Source of the DNA: an uncultured Lachnospiraceae bacterium
GTDB taxonomy: Bacteria > Bacillota > Clostridia > Lachnospirales > Lachnospiraceae
Length of the DNA: 64,000 nucleotides
Reading direction: 5' to 3'
NCBI GenBank assembly: GCA_910578115.1
Contig: CAJTPO010000004.1
Span: 94,165 to 158,164, forward strand
This document shows positions 25,633 through 35,150 of this stretch, in pieces (position 1 is the first letter of the stretch; each line of letters opens with the position of its first letter). Made by a program: the position numbers and the translations under genes. The notes beneath the pieces are model-generated. The model was not told the DNA's origin. It ran no database searches and worked only from the letters and a program-made list of their open reading frames with translations.

Positions 25633-26992
25633 AGAGAAATACAGGATGATGACGGAGACATCGGTCAGTCGTCTGATCTCAAGACTGGCGGTGCCGACGA
25701 TCATCAGTATGTTGATCACTTCGATCTATAATATGGCGGATACTTTTTTCGTCAGCCAGTTAAGCACAAGCGCTTCCGGCGCCGTGGGAGTCAATTTTTC
25801 GCTGATGGCCATGATTCAGGCGATCGGCTTTACGCTTGGTATGGGAAGCGGAAACTATATCTCCAGAATGCTGGGGGCAAAGGAACAGGAAAAGGCGCAG
25901 AGAGCGTGTTCTACGGCGGTATATACCGCCCTTACCTTCGGTCTTTTGCTGGCTGTTCTGGGAATCTACAATATTGACAGGCTGGTCCGGATCCTGGGTG
26001 CGACAGAGACGATCGCTCCTTATGCGAAAGATTATGGAAAGTACATACTGATCGCAGCCCCCTACATGACCGTGTCGTTTGTGTTCAATAACCATCTGCG
26101 CTCTCAGGGGAATGCCGCACTTTCGATGATCGGTATTACCACGGGCGGGGTACTGAATGTGATTCTCGATCCGATCCTGATCTTCGGTTTTGACATGGGG
26201 ATTTCAGGCGCGGCCATCGCCACGATTTTCAGTCAGTTTATGAGCTTTATCATTCTGCTGGTGCTGGTGATCCGTGCGGGCAATGTATTGAAGCCGCTGC
26301 CGAAATATTTTACTTTTCAGGGATGGGTATACGGAGAGATCCTTTCCGCCGGGCTGCCGACGCTCGGACGGCAGGGGCTGGCAAGCGTGGCTTCCGTCCT
26401 GCTGAATGTGGCGGCATCCGGGTTCGGAGATGCGGCGGTGGCGGCCATGTCTATTGTGACGAGGATCATGATGTTTATCAATTCGGCGCTGATTGGTTTT
26501 GGGCAGGGTTTCCAGCCGGTATGCGGATTCAATTTCGGGGCGAAGCGATATGACAGGGTGCTGGAGTCATACTTTTTCTGCCGCCGTGTGGCGCTTGCCT
26601 TTCTGTTGGTGATGGGCGTCGTCATGTTTGCCGTTTCCACGCCGATCATGCGTATGTTCAGAAAAGAGGATGCGGAAGTGATCCGCATCGGCGCGCTGGC
26701 GTTGAAAATGCAGTGCTGTCTGCTCCCTTTTCAGTCATATGTGATCATCGGAAACATGCTCACCCAGTCGATCGGTTACAGCTTCCGGGCGACACTTACC
26801 GCGGTCAGCAAGCAGGGATTGTTTTTCATCCCGGCGATCCTGGTTTTGCCCAGGATCTTTGGGGTGACGGGACTTCAGCTGGCGCAGCCTGTGGCGGACG
26901 GCCTTACGTTTCTGCTCACGCAGGTCATTGTGGTGATGGTAGTCAAGGAACTGCGGGAGATGAATGCGCAGGCGCAGGCGGAGCAGGCATGA
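25613..26992 (+). CDS. MATE family efflux transporter
   Basis: 459 residues with twelve predicted membrane helices in two bundles. Family landmarks: PTIISMLITSIYNMADTFFVSQL near the N-terminus, GNYISRMLGA, and RSQGNAALSMIGITTGGVLNVILDPI. It would export cationic drugs or metabolites using a Na+ or H+ gradient. The ATG has GGAG 9 bases upstream. It is convergent with the MFS gene with only 26 bases between stops, leaving no room for separate terminators. Confidence 0.92.
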   Translation: MKAMSYEEKYRMMTETSVSRLISRLAVPTIISMLITSIYNMADTFFVSQLSTSASGAVGVNFSLMAMIQAIGFTLGMGSGNYISRMLGAKEQEKAQRACSTAVYTALTFGLLLAVLGIYNIDRLVRILGATETIAPYAKDYGKYILIAAPYMTVSFVFNNHLRSQGNAALSMIGITTGGVLNVILDPILIFGFDMGISGAAIATIFSQFMSFIILLVLVIRAGNVLKPLPKYFTFQGWVYGEILSAGLPTLGRQGLASVASVLLNVAASGFGDAAVAAMSIVTRIMMFINSALIGFGQGFQPVCGFNFGAKRYDRVLESYFFCRRVALAFLLVMGVVMFAVSTPIMRMFRKEDAEVIRIGALALKMQCCLLPFQSYVIIGNMLTQSIGYSFRATLTAVSKQGLFFIPAILVLPRIFGVTGLQLAQPVADGLTFLLTQVIVVMVVKELREMNAQAQAEQA

Positions 26993-27018
26993 CAAGAGGC
27001 GGGTGCCATTTCGCCTTT

Positions 27019-28494
27019 TTACGTCTCCAGCTGCCGTTCCCTTTTCTGCACCCGGCATTTCAGATAGAGAATGGTGAGCAGGAGAAATCCTGCGCCGAGG
27101 GCATTGGTGAACTGCTGGGCGTAAAGCTGCCGCCCGGGCAGGGCAACCAGTACCTTCTGCAGAAAATCAAGCAGGCATCCGGACACAAAGGAGACCAGAA
27201 ATCCGTACACACCGGAGAGCGCCAGTAAGATCGAAAGCTGGATGTCTCTTTTTGTCTCGTTCAGGAGTTCCAGCTGCACACCGAACAGGCCGATTCCGGC
27301 AAAACTCCATCCCAGCGCGGAAGAGACGGTTCCCAGGATCACCATCGGGTAGGCATTGGAGGGGACTGCCAGGGCAAAAAAGATAAAATACAGCAGAATC
27401 CCCAGCAGGGAATATTTGTAGAGGAAGGCCATACCGTGTTTATCGCCCAGTTTGCCCATCAGCGGTGTGATGGCGATGCGCAGCATATTGCACAGGAAAC
27501 CGACGACCATGATAAAGGTAAAGGGCATCCCCAGTTCTTCCAGCTGATAGCTGCTGTTAAAGGGAGTAGCGCAGTAAAAGGAGGTCTGCCAGAGCAGCGT
27601 GAGCGTAAAGGCCATCCTGAAATCGGCGCTTCCAAAAGCGTCTCGCATTTCTGCGAAAAGGTTCCCATGATGCACAACGTTCTTTTTCGAGTATTTATAG
27701 CGCAGCTTTCCGTGTATCTCCTTGCCGTCGGCATTCATCTCGCTCAGACGGGGTTCTTTCATACAGCTGAACGCCCAGGCATTTAAGAGCACCAGAAGCA
27801 GAATCATACTGCCGTTTAAAGTGAACCCCATATGCTGCCGTTCTCCGGTGGCGGCGTCCATGACAATGCCGGACACCAGCATCATCGTGACCGTGACGAA
27901 AACACAGACCGCATCTTTTCTGGAAAAATAGTTTCCCCGCAGCCGTGCAGGCACCAGGGATGCGATCCAGTCCTGGGTGGCGGGGGTTCCGATCTGCGCG
28001 CATATCTGGGCAATAAAATACCCTGTGATCACCAGCAGCTGTCGGGAACCGTCTTGAATCGGCAGCAGTGGGATAAAGAAAATAAATGCCAGATAAAGTT
28101 TCTGCATCGTCATCAGGCAGACAAACAGCTTCCTCTTTTTCAGATGATTGACCATCTGCATGGTAAAGAGCTGAAACAGGGCGGCCAGACTGGCAACGGA
28201 AGTCAGTACGCCCGCCTGTGCATCGGAAAAGCCCACGGAGAGCATGAGGGAGACGAGGAAGGCGCCGCCCGCCAGCTGAACGATGGTCTGCGAAGCAGCG
28301 TCGCCGACGATATAACGTCTGCGGCTTTTTTCATAATCCGCCTCGCTTTCCGGCAGCGCCATAAAGAAGATTCTTCGAAAACGTCCTAAAAACCAGTGCA
28401 TATCAAGCATCAGTCTTTCCATAAGAATACCTTGGAAATCATTCCTTACCTTTCCCGGAGACACATGATCGTATAAAGTCTCTTCTGGCTTCAT
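27019..28494 (-). CDS. MFS transporter
   Basis: 491 residues with about twelve membrane helices and a long cytoplasmic N-terminus. Landmarks: QTIVQLAGGAFLVSLMLSVGFSDAQAG, PATQDWIASLVPARLRGNYFSRKDA (the loop 2-3/MFS-type RGNYFSR motif), and LMGKLGDKHG in the central loop. The substrate is unknown. The start is uncertain: the ATG at 28494 has a -10-like TATTAT only 4 bases before it, while an ATG at 28422 has AAGG with 7-base spacing and would give 467 residues. Confidence 0.85.
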   Translation of the reverse strand: MKPEETLYDHVSPGKVRNDFQGILMERLMLDMHWFLGRFRRIFFMALPESEADYEKSRRRYIVGDAASQTIVQLAGGAFLVSLMLSVGFSDAQAGVLTSVASLAALFQLFTMQMVNHLKKRKLFVCLMTMQKLYLAFIFFIPLLPIQDGSRQLLVITGYFIAQICAQIGTPATQDWIASLVPARLRGNYFSRKDAVCVFVTVTMMLVSGIVMDAATGERQHMGFTLNGSMILLLVLLNAWAFSCMKEPRLSEMNADGKEIHGKLRYKYSKKNVVHHGNLFAEMRDAFGSADFRMAFTLTLLWQTSFYCATPFNSSYQLEELGMPFTFIMVVGFLCNMLRIAITPLMGKLGDKHGMAFLYKYSLLGILLYFIFFALAVPSNAYPMVILGTVSSALGWSFAGIGLFGVQLELLNETKRDIQLSILLALSGVYGFLVSFVSGCLLDFLQKVLVALPGRQLYAQQFTNALGAGFLLLTILYLKCRVQKRERQLET

Positions 28495-28648
28495 GCTATA
28501 ATAGAATCCCGGAATTAGGAATGTATTTTTTTATGCAAATACATGTGTTTTATTGCTCTTGTGTTTCATTGCTCTTCTGACTGACCTTGCTTATCCTTCT
28601 GCCGGCGGAGCGGCTCCACTTTTGATTTTGCAGGATGCCCTTTTGAAG

Positions 28649-28677
28649 TTGTTTTCACGCCTGTCTTGTGCTATAGT
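28649..28677 (+). promoter_or_regulatory. Promoter of the alpha-glucuronidase gene
   Basis: TTGTTT, a 17-base spacer and TATAGT with an extended TGc before the -10. It is about 100 bases upstream of the chosen start. The divergent spacer (28495-28648) shows no clear operator. Confidence 0.55.
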
Positions 28678-28779
28678 AAACGACATAACAATCATAATAT
28701 TTTATGAGAAAAAAACGTGAAACAGCGAATCAGAACAGATTCCGTCAAACGGGGGAAAGCAGAAGATACGGAGGCTGGT

Positions 28780-30813
28780 ATGGAAAAATGGACACAGGGC
28801 TGGCTTGTTTACAGGCCCGTAAAAGAGGCCGGGAACGCACAGCTGGCAGGAAGCATGAAACTAACGGGATTCGACCGGGAACATCCGATCGTACAAAATG
28901 CCGTTTCAGAGTTTTGCAGGGGAATAAAGGGGATGCTGGGCATCTCCACAGTGTTGGTGTGTTCCGGGGAACCGGGAAAAGGGGTGTCGGTGGAGCGCCT
29001 ACAGGAAATTCCGGCAGAAGGGTATCATATGCAGGAGACAGGCGGGGTTGTGAATCTGTATGCTTCTGACGAGGCGGGGGTACTGTACGGTATCTTTCAT
29101 ATTTTACGGCTGATTGCCATGGAAGAAGCGCTTGCCGGAATCGATGTTGCCTGCAGGCCGGATAACCCGCTCAGGATGTACGATCATTGGGATAATCTGG
29201 ACGGCAGCATTGAGAGAGGGTATTCCGGGAATTCTTTTTTCTTTCAGGACAATAAGATCCTTGTGAACGAACGCACAAGGGATTACTGCCGTCTGGCAGC
29301 CAGCGTGGGGATTAACGGGGTGGTCATCAACAATGTGAATGTGAAGGAGGCTGCCACATGGCTGATCACGGAGCGGTATCTGGGGCAGCTTGGGAAGATG
29401 GCGGAGCTTTTTGCAGGGTACGGGATACGGTTGTTCTTAAGCCTGAATTTTGCGGCTCCTATAGAGCTTGGCGGCCCGGACAGTGCGGATCCTTTTGACG
29501 GGAAGGTGACAGACTGGTGGCGGCAGAAGATTGCGCAGGTCTACGAGGCGGTTCCGGAGCTTGGCGGTTTTCTGGTGAAGGCGGACTCGGAAGGACGGCC
29601 GGGACCTTTTACCTATGGCAGGACGCAGGCGGATGGGGCGAATATGCTGGCGGATCTGGTCAGGCCCTATGGCGGCATCATTCTCTGGCGTTGTTTCGTC
29701 TATAATTGTACGCAGGACTGGCGGGATACGAAGACGGACCGTGCCCGCGCGGCCTATGATAATTTCATCGGCACGGACGGAGATTACCGCGACAATGTGA
29801 TCCTGCAGATCAAGAATGGTCCCATGGATTTTCAGATCAGAGAACCGGTGTCGCCGCTGTTCGGGGCGCTTCAGAAGACGAACCAGATGCTGGAGGTGCA
29901 GATCGCGCAGGAATATACCGGACACCAGATCGATGTGTGTTATCTGCTTCCCATGTTTAAGGAGGTGCTGGATTTTAATACCTGTGCCGGGTGTCCGTCA
30001 CGGAACGTGTGCACGGGGTCTGCAGCCTGCTGTGAGAAGAAACGCACGGTGGCGGATGTGGTCAGCGGGCGGACGATGCACAACCGGAATGCGGGCTTCT
30101 GTGCGGTGTGCAATACCGGCAACGACGAGAACTGGACGGGAAATGACTTGGCGGGGGCGAACTTCTACGGCTTTGGACGGCTGGCCTATGATACCGGGCT
30201 GACGGCGGCGGAAATCGCGGAAGAATGGACCAGGCTGGCACTTTCCAATGACAGGGAGGTGGTGGATACCGTCAGAAGGATCCTTCTGATGTCCAGAGAA
30301 ACCTACGAGAAATATACCAGTCCGCTGGGAATCGGCTGGATGGTAACGCCCATGCTGCATTACGGGCCCAGTGTGGACGGTTATGAGTATTCCAGATGGG
30401 GCACCTACCACCGGGCAGACTGGCAGGGGATCGGGGTGGACCGGACGAAGCAGGGAACGGGGTATGCGCAGCAGTATGCGAATCCCAGCGCATCCTTGTA
30501 TGATTGTGCGGAAACCTGCCCGGAAGAGCTGCTTTTGTTCTTTCATCATCTGCCGTATCAGTACCGGCTTCGGTCGGGGAAGACGATCATACAGCACATA
30601 TACGACAGTCATTTTGAAGGTGTGGAGGAAGTGGAGGAGATGATCGCCTGTTGGAAAAAGCTGGCCGGCAAGGTGGAGGAGCGTACTTTCGAGAATGTGT
30701 CGGAGCGTTTTGACCGCCAGCTGGAAAATGCCAGAGAGTGGCGGGATCAGGTGAATACCTGTTTTTACAGGAAATGCGGGATACCGGATGAAAAGGGGCG
30801 TCAGATATATTAA
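28780..30813 (+). CDS. aguA: Alpha-glucuronidase, glycoside hydrolase family 67
   Basis: 677 residues, the full GH67 length. The catalytic set is present with exact family spacing: acid Glu271 (KADSEGRPGP), Asp350 (KNGPMDFQIREP) and Glu378 (QIAQEYTG). It removes 4-O-methyl-glucuronic acid from the non-reducing end of aldouronic acids made from glucuronoxylan. There is no signal peptide, so it acts on imported oligosaccharides. The ATG at 28780 was chosen because GGAGG lies 5 bases upstream; a GTG at 28717 would add 21 non-conserved residues. No xylan importer is adjacent. The LplABC system at 59-62 kb is a possible partner, but this is only suggestion. Confidence 0.93.
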   Translation: MEKWTQGWLVYRPVKEAGNAQLAGSMKLTGFDREHPIVQNAVSEFCRGIKGMLGISTVLVCSGEPGKGVSVERLQEIPAEGYHMQETGGVVNLYASDEAGVLYGIFHILRLIAMEEALAGIDVACRPDNPLRMYDHWDNLDGSIERGYSGNSFFFQDNKILVNERTRDYCRLAASVGINGVVINNVNVKEAATWLITERYLGQLGKMAELFAGYGIRLFLSLNFAAPIELGGPDSADPFDGKVTDWWRQKIAQVYEAVPELGGFLVKADSEGRPGPFTYGRTQADGANMLADLVRPYGGIILWRCFVYNCTQDWRDTKTDRARAAYDNFIGTDGDYRDNVILQIKNGPMDFQIREPVSPLFGALQKTNQMLEVQIAQEYTGHQIDVCYLLPMFKEVLDFNTCAGCPSRNVCTGSAACCEKKRTVADVVSGRTMHNRNAGFCAVCNTGNDENWTGNDLAGANFYGFGRLAYDTGLTAAEIAEEWTRLALSNDREVVDTVRRILLMSRETYEKYTSPLGIGWMVTPMLHYGPSVDGYEYSRWGTYHRADWQGIGVDRTKQGTGYAQQYANPSASLYDCAETCPEELLLFFHHLPYQYRLRSGKTIIQHIYDSHFEGVEEVEEMIACWKKLAGKVEERTFENVSERFDRQLENAREWRDQVNTCFYRKCGIPDEKGRQIY

Positions 30814-30895
30814 GGCGCAGCTGCCGGAAAGGAGATCTGTTTGTGGGTAGAACAGGGGAAACCCGTTATGACAGAGAGGAGGCGTGAGCATAAGA

Positions 30896-31270
30896 ATGGA
30901 TTTATCAAATTATTTCAAGAGCATCATCGATCAGGATCAATGTTCCGTGGTGATCTGTAATCTGGAGCATGAGATCATCTACATGAATCCGGCGGCAGTG
31001 GAGCGGTATGGAAAGCGGGGCGGCGCGGGGATTGTGGGGCAGAGTATTTTTGTCTGCCACAACAGGCAGTCGGAGGAACTGATCCGGCAGGTGGTGGACT
31101 GGTTTGCGGAGAGTACGGCGCACAACAGGATCTATACGTTTCACAATGAGAAGGAAAACAGGGATGTGTATATGATTGCGCTGCGGGACGAGGCCGGGAC
31201 GCTGATCGGGTATTATGAGAAGCATGAGTGCCGGAATGCGGAGACGGAGGCGATGTACCGGTTTTCGTGA
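30896..31270 (+). CDS. Single PAS domain protein
   Basis: About 124 residues that make up one PAS domain and little else: SNYFKSIIDQDQCSVVICNLEHEIIYMNPAAVERYGK, then VGQSIFVCHNRQSEE and a C-terminal strand DEAGTLIGYYEKHE. No output domain, membrane helix or HTH is present. A GTG at 30884 would add four residues; the ATG at 30896 lies 13 bases after GGAGG, while the GTG is only one base away. It could bind a ligand or cofactor and act on a partner protein; the HN residues of CHNRQ could contact a heme or flavin, but this is not established. It sits between aguA and the C-S lyase gene. Confidence 0.75.
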   Translation: MDLSNYFKSIIDQDQCSVVICNLEHEIIYMNPAAVERYGKRGGAGIVGQSIFVCHNRQSEELIRQVVDWFAESTAHNRIYTFHNEKENRDVYMIALRDEAGTLIGYYEKHECRNAETEAMYRFS

Positions 31271-31393
31271 ATGACGGCAGAAGTGAGAAGGGCATGACGG
31301 TATGAAAATAATCTACCGCTATGGCATTGCGTGTTACAGGAAACGCTGTAAGGTGCTTGCGGGTTAAGACTTAAGAAAGGATGAGTTACAGAT

Positions 31394-32593
31394 ATGAAGT
31401 ACAATTTTACAGATATTATCGAACGAAACGGCAAAGATGCGATCGCGGCGGAGAAGATCCCCTATGCGGCGGATGTGCAGGTGAAAGAGGGATTCAGCCG
31501 GATTCCCATGTGGGTGGCGGACATGAATTTCGCGACGGCTCCGTCGATCCCGCAGAAGGTTGCGGAGCGTCTGGAGCATCCCTTATACGGCTATTTTGAA
31601 CCGCGACAGGAGTATTATGACGCAATCATCCGTTGGCAGCAGGAGCGGCACGGTGTGCAGGGGCTGACGAAGGAGTGCATCGGGTATGAGAACGGCGTAT
31701 TGGGCGGTGTGGTCAGCGCGCTCAACGTGTTCTGCTCCAGGGGTGATAAGGTGCTGCTGCATTCTCCGACGTATGTGGGATTTACCGGAAGTCTTGGCAA
31801 CAACGGTTATGATATGGTGTTAAGTCCTTTACATAGGGATGAAAAGGGCGTATGGCGGATGGACTTTGCGGATATGGAGAAGAAGCTGAAAGAGCAGTCG
31901 ATCCATGCGGCGGTATTCTGTTCCCCGCACAATCCCTGCGGCAGAGTATGGGAGCGCTGGGAGCTGGAAGAAGCCATGGCGTTATTTAAGAAGTATGATG
32001 TAAAGGTCGTTTCGGATGAGATCTGGTCTGATATCATCCTGGACGGCAATACCCATATACCGACACAGTCAATATCGGAAGACGCCAGAATGCGCACGGC
32101 CGCGCTGTATGCACCGTCCAAGACCTTTAATTTGGCAGGTTTGATCGGCAGCTATCATATCATCTACAACCCGTGGATCAGGGACCGGGTTTTAAAGGAA
32201 TCCTCCCTCTGCCACTATAATTCCATGAATGTTCTGTCCATGTATGCGCTGCTGGGGGCATACAGCGACGAAGGTGCTGAGTGGGCGGACGAGCTTTGTC
32301 AGGTGCTGAGCGGCAATGTGGCTTACGCCTGCGATTACATAGCGGAGCATTTCCCCGGTGTCTCGGTGGCGAAGCCGCAGGGTACCTATATGCTGCTCTT
32401 AGATTGTAGTGACTGGTGCAGTCAGCATGGAAAGACCATCGACGATGTACAGAGAGCGGGTGTGGAAGCAGGCGTGATCTGGCAGGATGGAAGGGCTTTT
32501 CATAGTCCCTGCGGTATCCGCATGAATCTGGCGCTGCCGAAGACGCTGCTGGAAGAGGCGATGGACCGCCTGCGGAAGTATGTGTTTGTGTAG
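31394..32593 (+). CDS. patB: PatB/MalY-type pyridoxal-phosphate C-S lyase
   Basis: 399 residues, fold type I aminotransferase class I/II. PLP-binding Lys243 lies in APSKTFNLAG, Asp208 in VVSDEIW, and the NPCGRVW loop is present. The N-terminal RIPMWVADMNFATAP and PLYGYFEP are typical of the MalY/PatB group. It cleaves cystathionine or cysteine S-conjugates to homocysteine or thiol, pyruvate and ammonia. A regulatory role like that of E. coli MalY is not suggested by the neighbours. The ATG is preceded by AAAGGATGAG. Confidence 0.88.
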   Translation: MKYNFTDIIERNGKDAIAAEKIPYAADVQVKEGFSRIPMWVADMNFATAPSIPQKVAERLEHPLYGYFEPRQEYYDAIIRWQQERHGVQGLTKECIGYENGVLGGVVSALNVFCSRGDKVLLHSPTYVGFTGSLGNNGYDMVLSPLHRDEKGVWRMDFADMEKKLKEQSIHAAVFCSPHNPCGRVWERWELEEAMALFKKYDVKVVSDEIWSDIILDGNTHIPTQSISEDARMRTAALYAPSKTFNLAGLIGSYHIIYNPWIRDRVLKESSLCHYNSMNVLSMYALLGAYSDEGAEWADELCQVLSGNVAYACDYIAEHFPGVSVAKPQGTYMLLLDCSDWCSQHGKTIDDVQRAGVEAGVIWQDGRAFHSPCGIRMNLALPKTLLEEAMDRLRKYVFV

Positions 32594-32730
32594 AGACTGA
32601 CTTTTCAGGTCAATGAGTTTTTATACCGTGTTGTTTGTAGTGACATAGTGGGTATAGCACTGCGCAGGGCGTATATGTCTGGAAGTGGCAGCGTCGTGCC
32701 GGATAAGAGTACGGGAAAAGGAGAACCGAT

Positions 32731-33231
32731 ATGATTCGACAGGCAGAAGAAGCAGATTTACCGGTCATACTGGAAATCTATGCGTATGCAAGAGACTTTA
32801 TGGCGGAGAATGGCAATCCTCATCAGTGGGCGGGCGGATTCCCGCCCGCATCCCTGCTGCAGGATGACATTGCAAAGCACAATCTGTATGTGGTGACGGA
32901 AGAAGAGACAGAACGGGTCTGCGGCGTTTTCTTCTTCGACATCGGGCCGGATGAGACTTACAGCGTGATCGAGCAGGGAGAATGGTTTTCGGACAGTGTA
33001 TACGGGACGATCCACCGGATAGCAGGAGATGGGTCGGTGCATGGACTGTTGCGGAAAGTGGTATCTTACTGTGAGAAAAGAATACCGCATCTGCGGATCG
33101 ATACGCATGAAGATAATCATATCATGCAGTATGTGATTGCACAGTGCGGCTTTCGGCGATGCGGCATCATCCATGTGAGTGACGGGACGCCGCGGATCGC
33201 CTATGAGAAAACAGGCAACGCCCGTTTGTGA
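32731..33231 (+). CDS. GNAT family N-acetyltransferase
   Basis: 166 residues with the GNAT fold: MIRQAEEADLPVILEIYAYAR at the start, a central strand pair (VCGVFFFDIGPDETYSVIE), then GDGSVHGLLRKVVSYCEKR as a variant acetyl-CoA loop and a conserved DTHEDNHIMQYVIAQCGFRRCGII end. It transfers an acetyl group to an unknown amine. It resembles small cytosolic GNATs found singly in Firmicutes. The ATG follows AAAGGAGAACCGAT. Confidence 0.85.
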   Translation: MIRQAEEADLPVILEIYAYARDFMAENGNPHQWAGGFPPASLLQDDIAKHNLYVVTEEETERVCGVFFFDIGPDETYSVIEQGEWFSDSVYGTIHRIAGDGSVHGLLRKVVSYCEKRIPHLRIDTHEDNHIMQYVIAQCGFRRCGIIHVSDGTPRIAYEKTGNARL

Positions 33232-33250
33232 GATTGACTCCCGCGGGCAA

Positions 33251-33287
33251 TGCGCCAAGTGCCATGCCTGCACGAGCATTTGGCGCA
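33251..33287. terminator. Hairpin between convergent GNAT and ABC genes
   Basis: Stem TGCGCCAA/TTGGCGCA with a 21-base loop, in the 109-base convergent gap. No clear T-run follows on either strand, so termination is possible but unproven. Confidence 0.35.
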
Positions 33288-33340
33288 TGCCGCCAGGGTC
33301 ATATACCCCGCGGCTCTGCAACGCAGCAAGACGATAAATT

Positions 33341-35125
33341 TTACGCGCAATTCAAATACTGCGACATATACAATCTGTAATATTCCCCGCCAAGGGCCAT
33401 GAGTTCTTCATGGGTGCCCTTCTCCAGAATATTCCCCCGATCCACATACATGATGCAGTCGGCATTGCGGATGGTGGAGAGTCTATGGGCGATGATGAAG
33501 GAAGTACGTCCTTTCAGAAGCTCACTTAAGCCTTTCTGCAGTGCAATCTCCGTCTCCGTGTCGATGCTGGAGGTAGCCTCATCCAGTATGAGGATCTTCG
33601 GATCGGCCAGCAGGGCGCGGGCAAAAGAGATCAGCTGGCGCTGGCCTGCGGAGAGGCGGCTGCCGCGTTCGTTCACCTCGGTCTGGTAGCCGTTTTCCAG
33701 TTCCATGATAAAGTCATGGGCGCAGACCGTCTTCGCGGCGCGGATGACGTCCTCGTCGGTGGCGGTATGATTGCCGTAACGGATATTGTCCATGATCGTT
33801 CCGGCGAAAATAAAGCTGTCCTGCATCATCACGCCCATCTGTGCCCGCAGGGAGTGGATCGTCACGTTCGAGATATCGGTGCCGTCGATCAGGATGCGTC
33901 CCGTATCCAGATTGTAGAAACGGCTCAACAGATTGACCAGGGTGGTCTTTCCCGCTCCGGTAGGGCCTACGATGGCGAAGCTGTCACCGGCTTTGGCCTT
34001 GAAATTCACGTTGTCCAGGATTCTGACGCCCGGCTCGTAACTGAAAGATACCTGCTCGAAAGACACGTCGCCATGAATGGGCGGCATCTCGACGGCGTCC
34101 GGGGCATCCTGTACGGAGACCGGTTCGTCGATGGTCTCGAAGATACGCTCCAGGTAGGAGATGGCGGTGAGCAGCGAATTATAAAAGGCCGCCAGCGTGT
34201 TGATCGGCGCCCAGAACCTGCTTACGTAGGAGGTGAAGGCGATCAGCACACCGATGGTGATGGGAGAGGCGCTGTCAAACATCCAGTGGATACCGAGCAC
34301 GTAGATGGCCGAAGTGGTGGCCATGGAGATGAGATCCACGCTGGGCCCCATGGTGAAGTTGTACAGCACGGCATGCATCCAGGATTTACGGTAGCTGCTG
34401 CTCAGGTCATTGAAAATATTGCTGTTCATTTCCTCACGCACGAAAGACTGGGTTACCCGGATGCCGTTGATGCTTTCCGCGATGTAGGCGTTCAGGTTGG
34501 ACTGCTTGTTGCTCTGGATCTGCCAGGCCCTGTGCTGTCTCTTTTTGATGAAAATCACTACGGCGGCGAGGATCGGCAGGCCGCAGAGGCACAGCAGTGT
34601 CAGCCGCACGTTGGTCAGGAACATAAAGGTCACGATAAAGAACAGGTTACACAGATCGGTGATGGTATTGACGATACCGTTGGAGAGCAGATCACTTAAG
34701 CTGTTCACGTAGTTGACCACCCGGACCTGGATCTTGCCGTGGGGCCTGTTGTCGTAATAGGAAAAAGGAAGATCCTGCAGATGTTCAAAAATATCGCTCC
34801 GCAGGTCATGGATGATCTGCTGGCCGATGATATTGGTATGCTTGATCTTATAGCGCAGGCTGATGGCGGAATACAGGGCGGCAAGCAGTGTCAGCCCGCT
34901 GTAAAAAGCCACGCCGCGCATATCCTTCGCAGGGATGCACACGTCCATGATGCGCAGGAAAAACTGCGGAATCAGCATGGTAAAGGCGGAAGCGGTCAGC
35001 ATCATCACCGCCACGGAGAAGAAGCGTTTCCGGTACGGCTTTAAGTAGGCCATCAACCGTTTGAACTGGTCAAAGTCGAAGCTCTCTTCTAAAATCTCGT
35101 CTACGTCGTATTTGTTACGTGCCAT
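33341..35125 (-). CDS. Heterodimeric ABC exporter subunit with canonical ATPase site
   Basis: 594 residues: an exporter-type six-helix membrane domain (about 25-320), then an ATPase with Walker A GPTGAGKTT, signature LSAGQ, Walker B ILILDEAT (catalytic Glu present) and H-loop IIAHRLST. The ATG at 35125 was chosen (AGGA 11 bases upstream); the frame upstream overlaps the partner gene and has no exporter character. The partner ends 25 bases before. The two form a BmrCD/LmrCD-like pair that exports drugs, peptides or lipids. LSAGQ instead of LSGGQ is a mild change seen in such pairs. Confidence 0.9.
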   Translation of the reverse strand: MARNKYDVDEILEESFDFDQFKRLMAYLKPYRKRFFSVAVMMLTASAFTMLIPQFFLRIMDVCIPAKDMRGVAFYSGLTLLAALYSAISLRYKIKHTNIIGQQIIHDLRSDIFEHLQDLPFSYYDNRPHGKIQVRVVNYVNSLSDLLSNGIVNTITDLCNLFFIVTFMFLTNVRLTLLCLCGLPILAAVVIFIKKRQHRAWQIQSNKQSNLNAYIAESINGIRVTQSFVREEMNSNIFNDLSSSYRKSWMHAVLYNFTMGPSVDLISMATTSAIYVLGIHWMFDSASPITIGVLIAFTSYVSRFWAPINTLAAFYNSLLTAISYLERIFETIDEPVSVQDAPDAVEMPPIHGDVSFEQVSFSYEPGVRILDNVNFKAKAGDSFAIVGPTGAGKTTLVNLLSRFYNLDTGRILIDGTDISNVTIHSLRAQMGVMMQDSFIFAGTIMDNIRYGNHTATDEDVIRAAKTVCAHDFIMELENGYQTEVNERGSRLSAGQRQLISFARALLADPKILILDEATSSIDTETEIALQKGLSELLKGRTSFIIAHRLSTIRNADCIMYVDRGNILEKGTHEELMALGGEYYRLYMSQYLNCA

Positions 35126-35150
35126 GGATGTTTCATTCCTTTTTATGATG

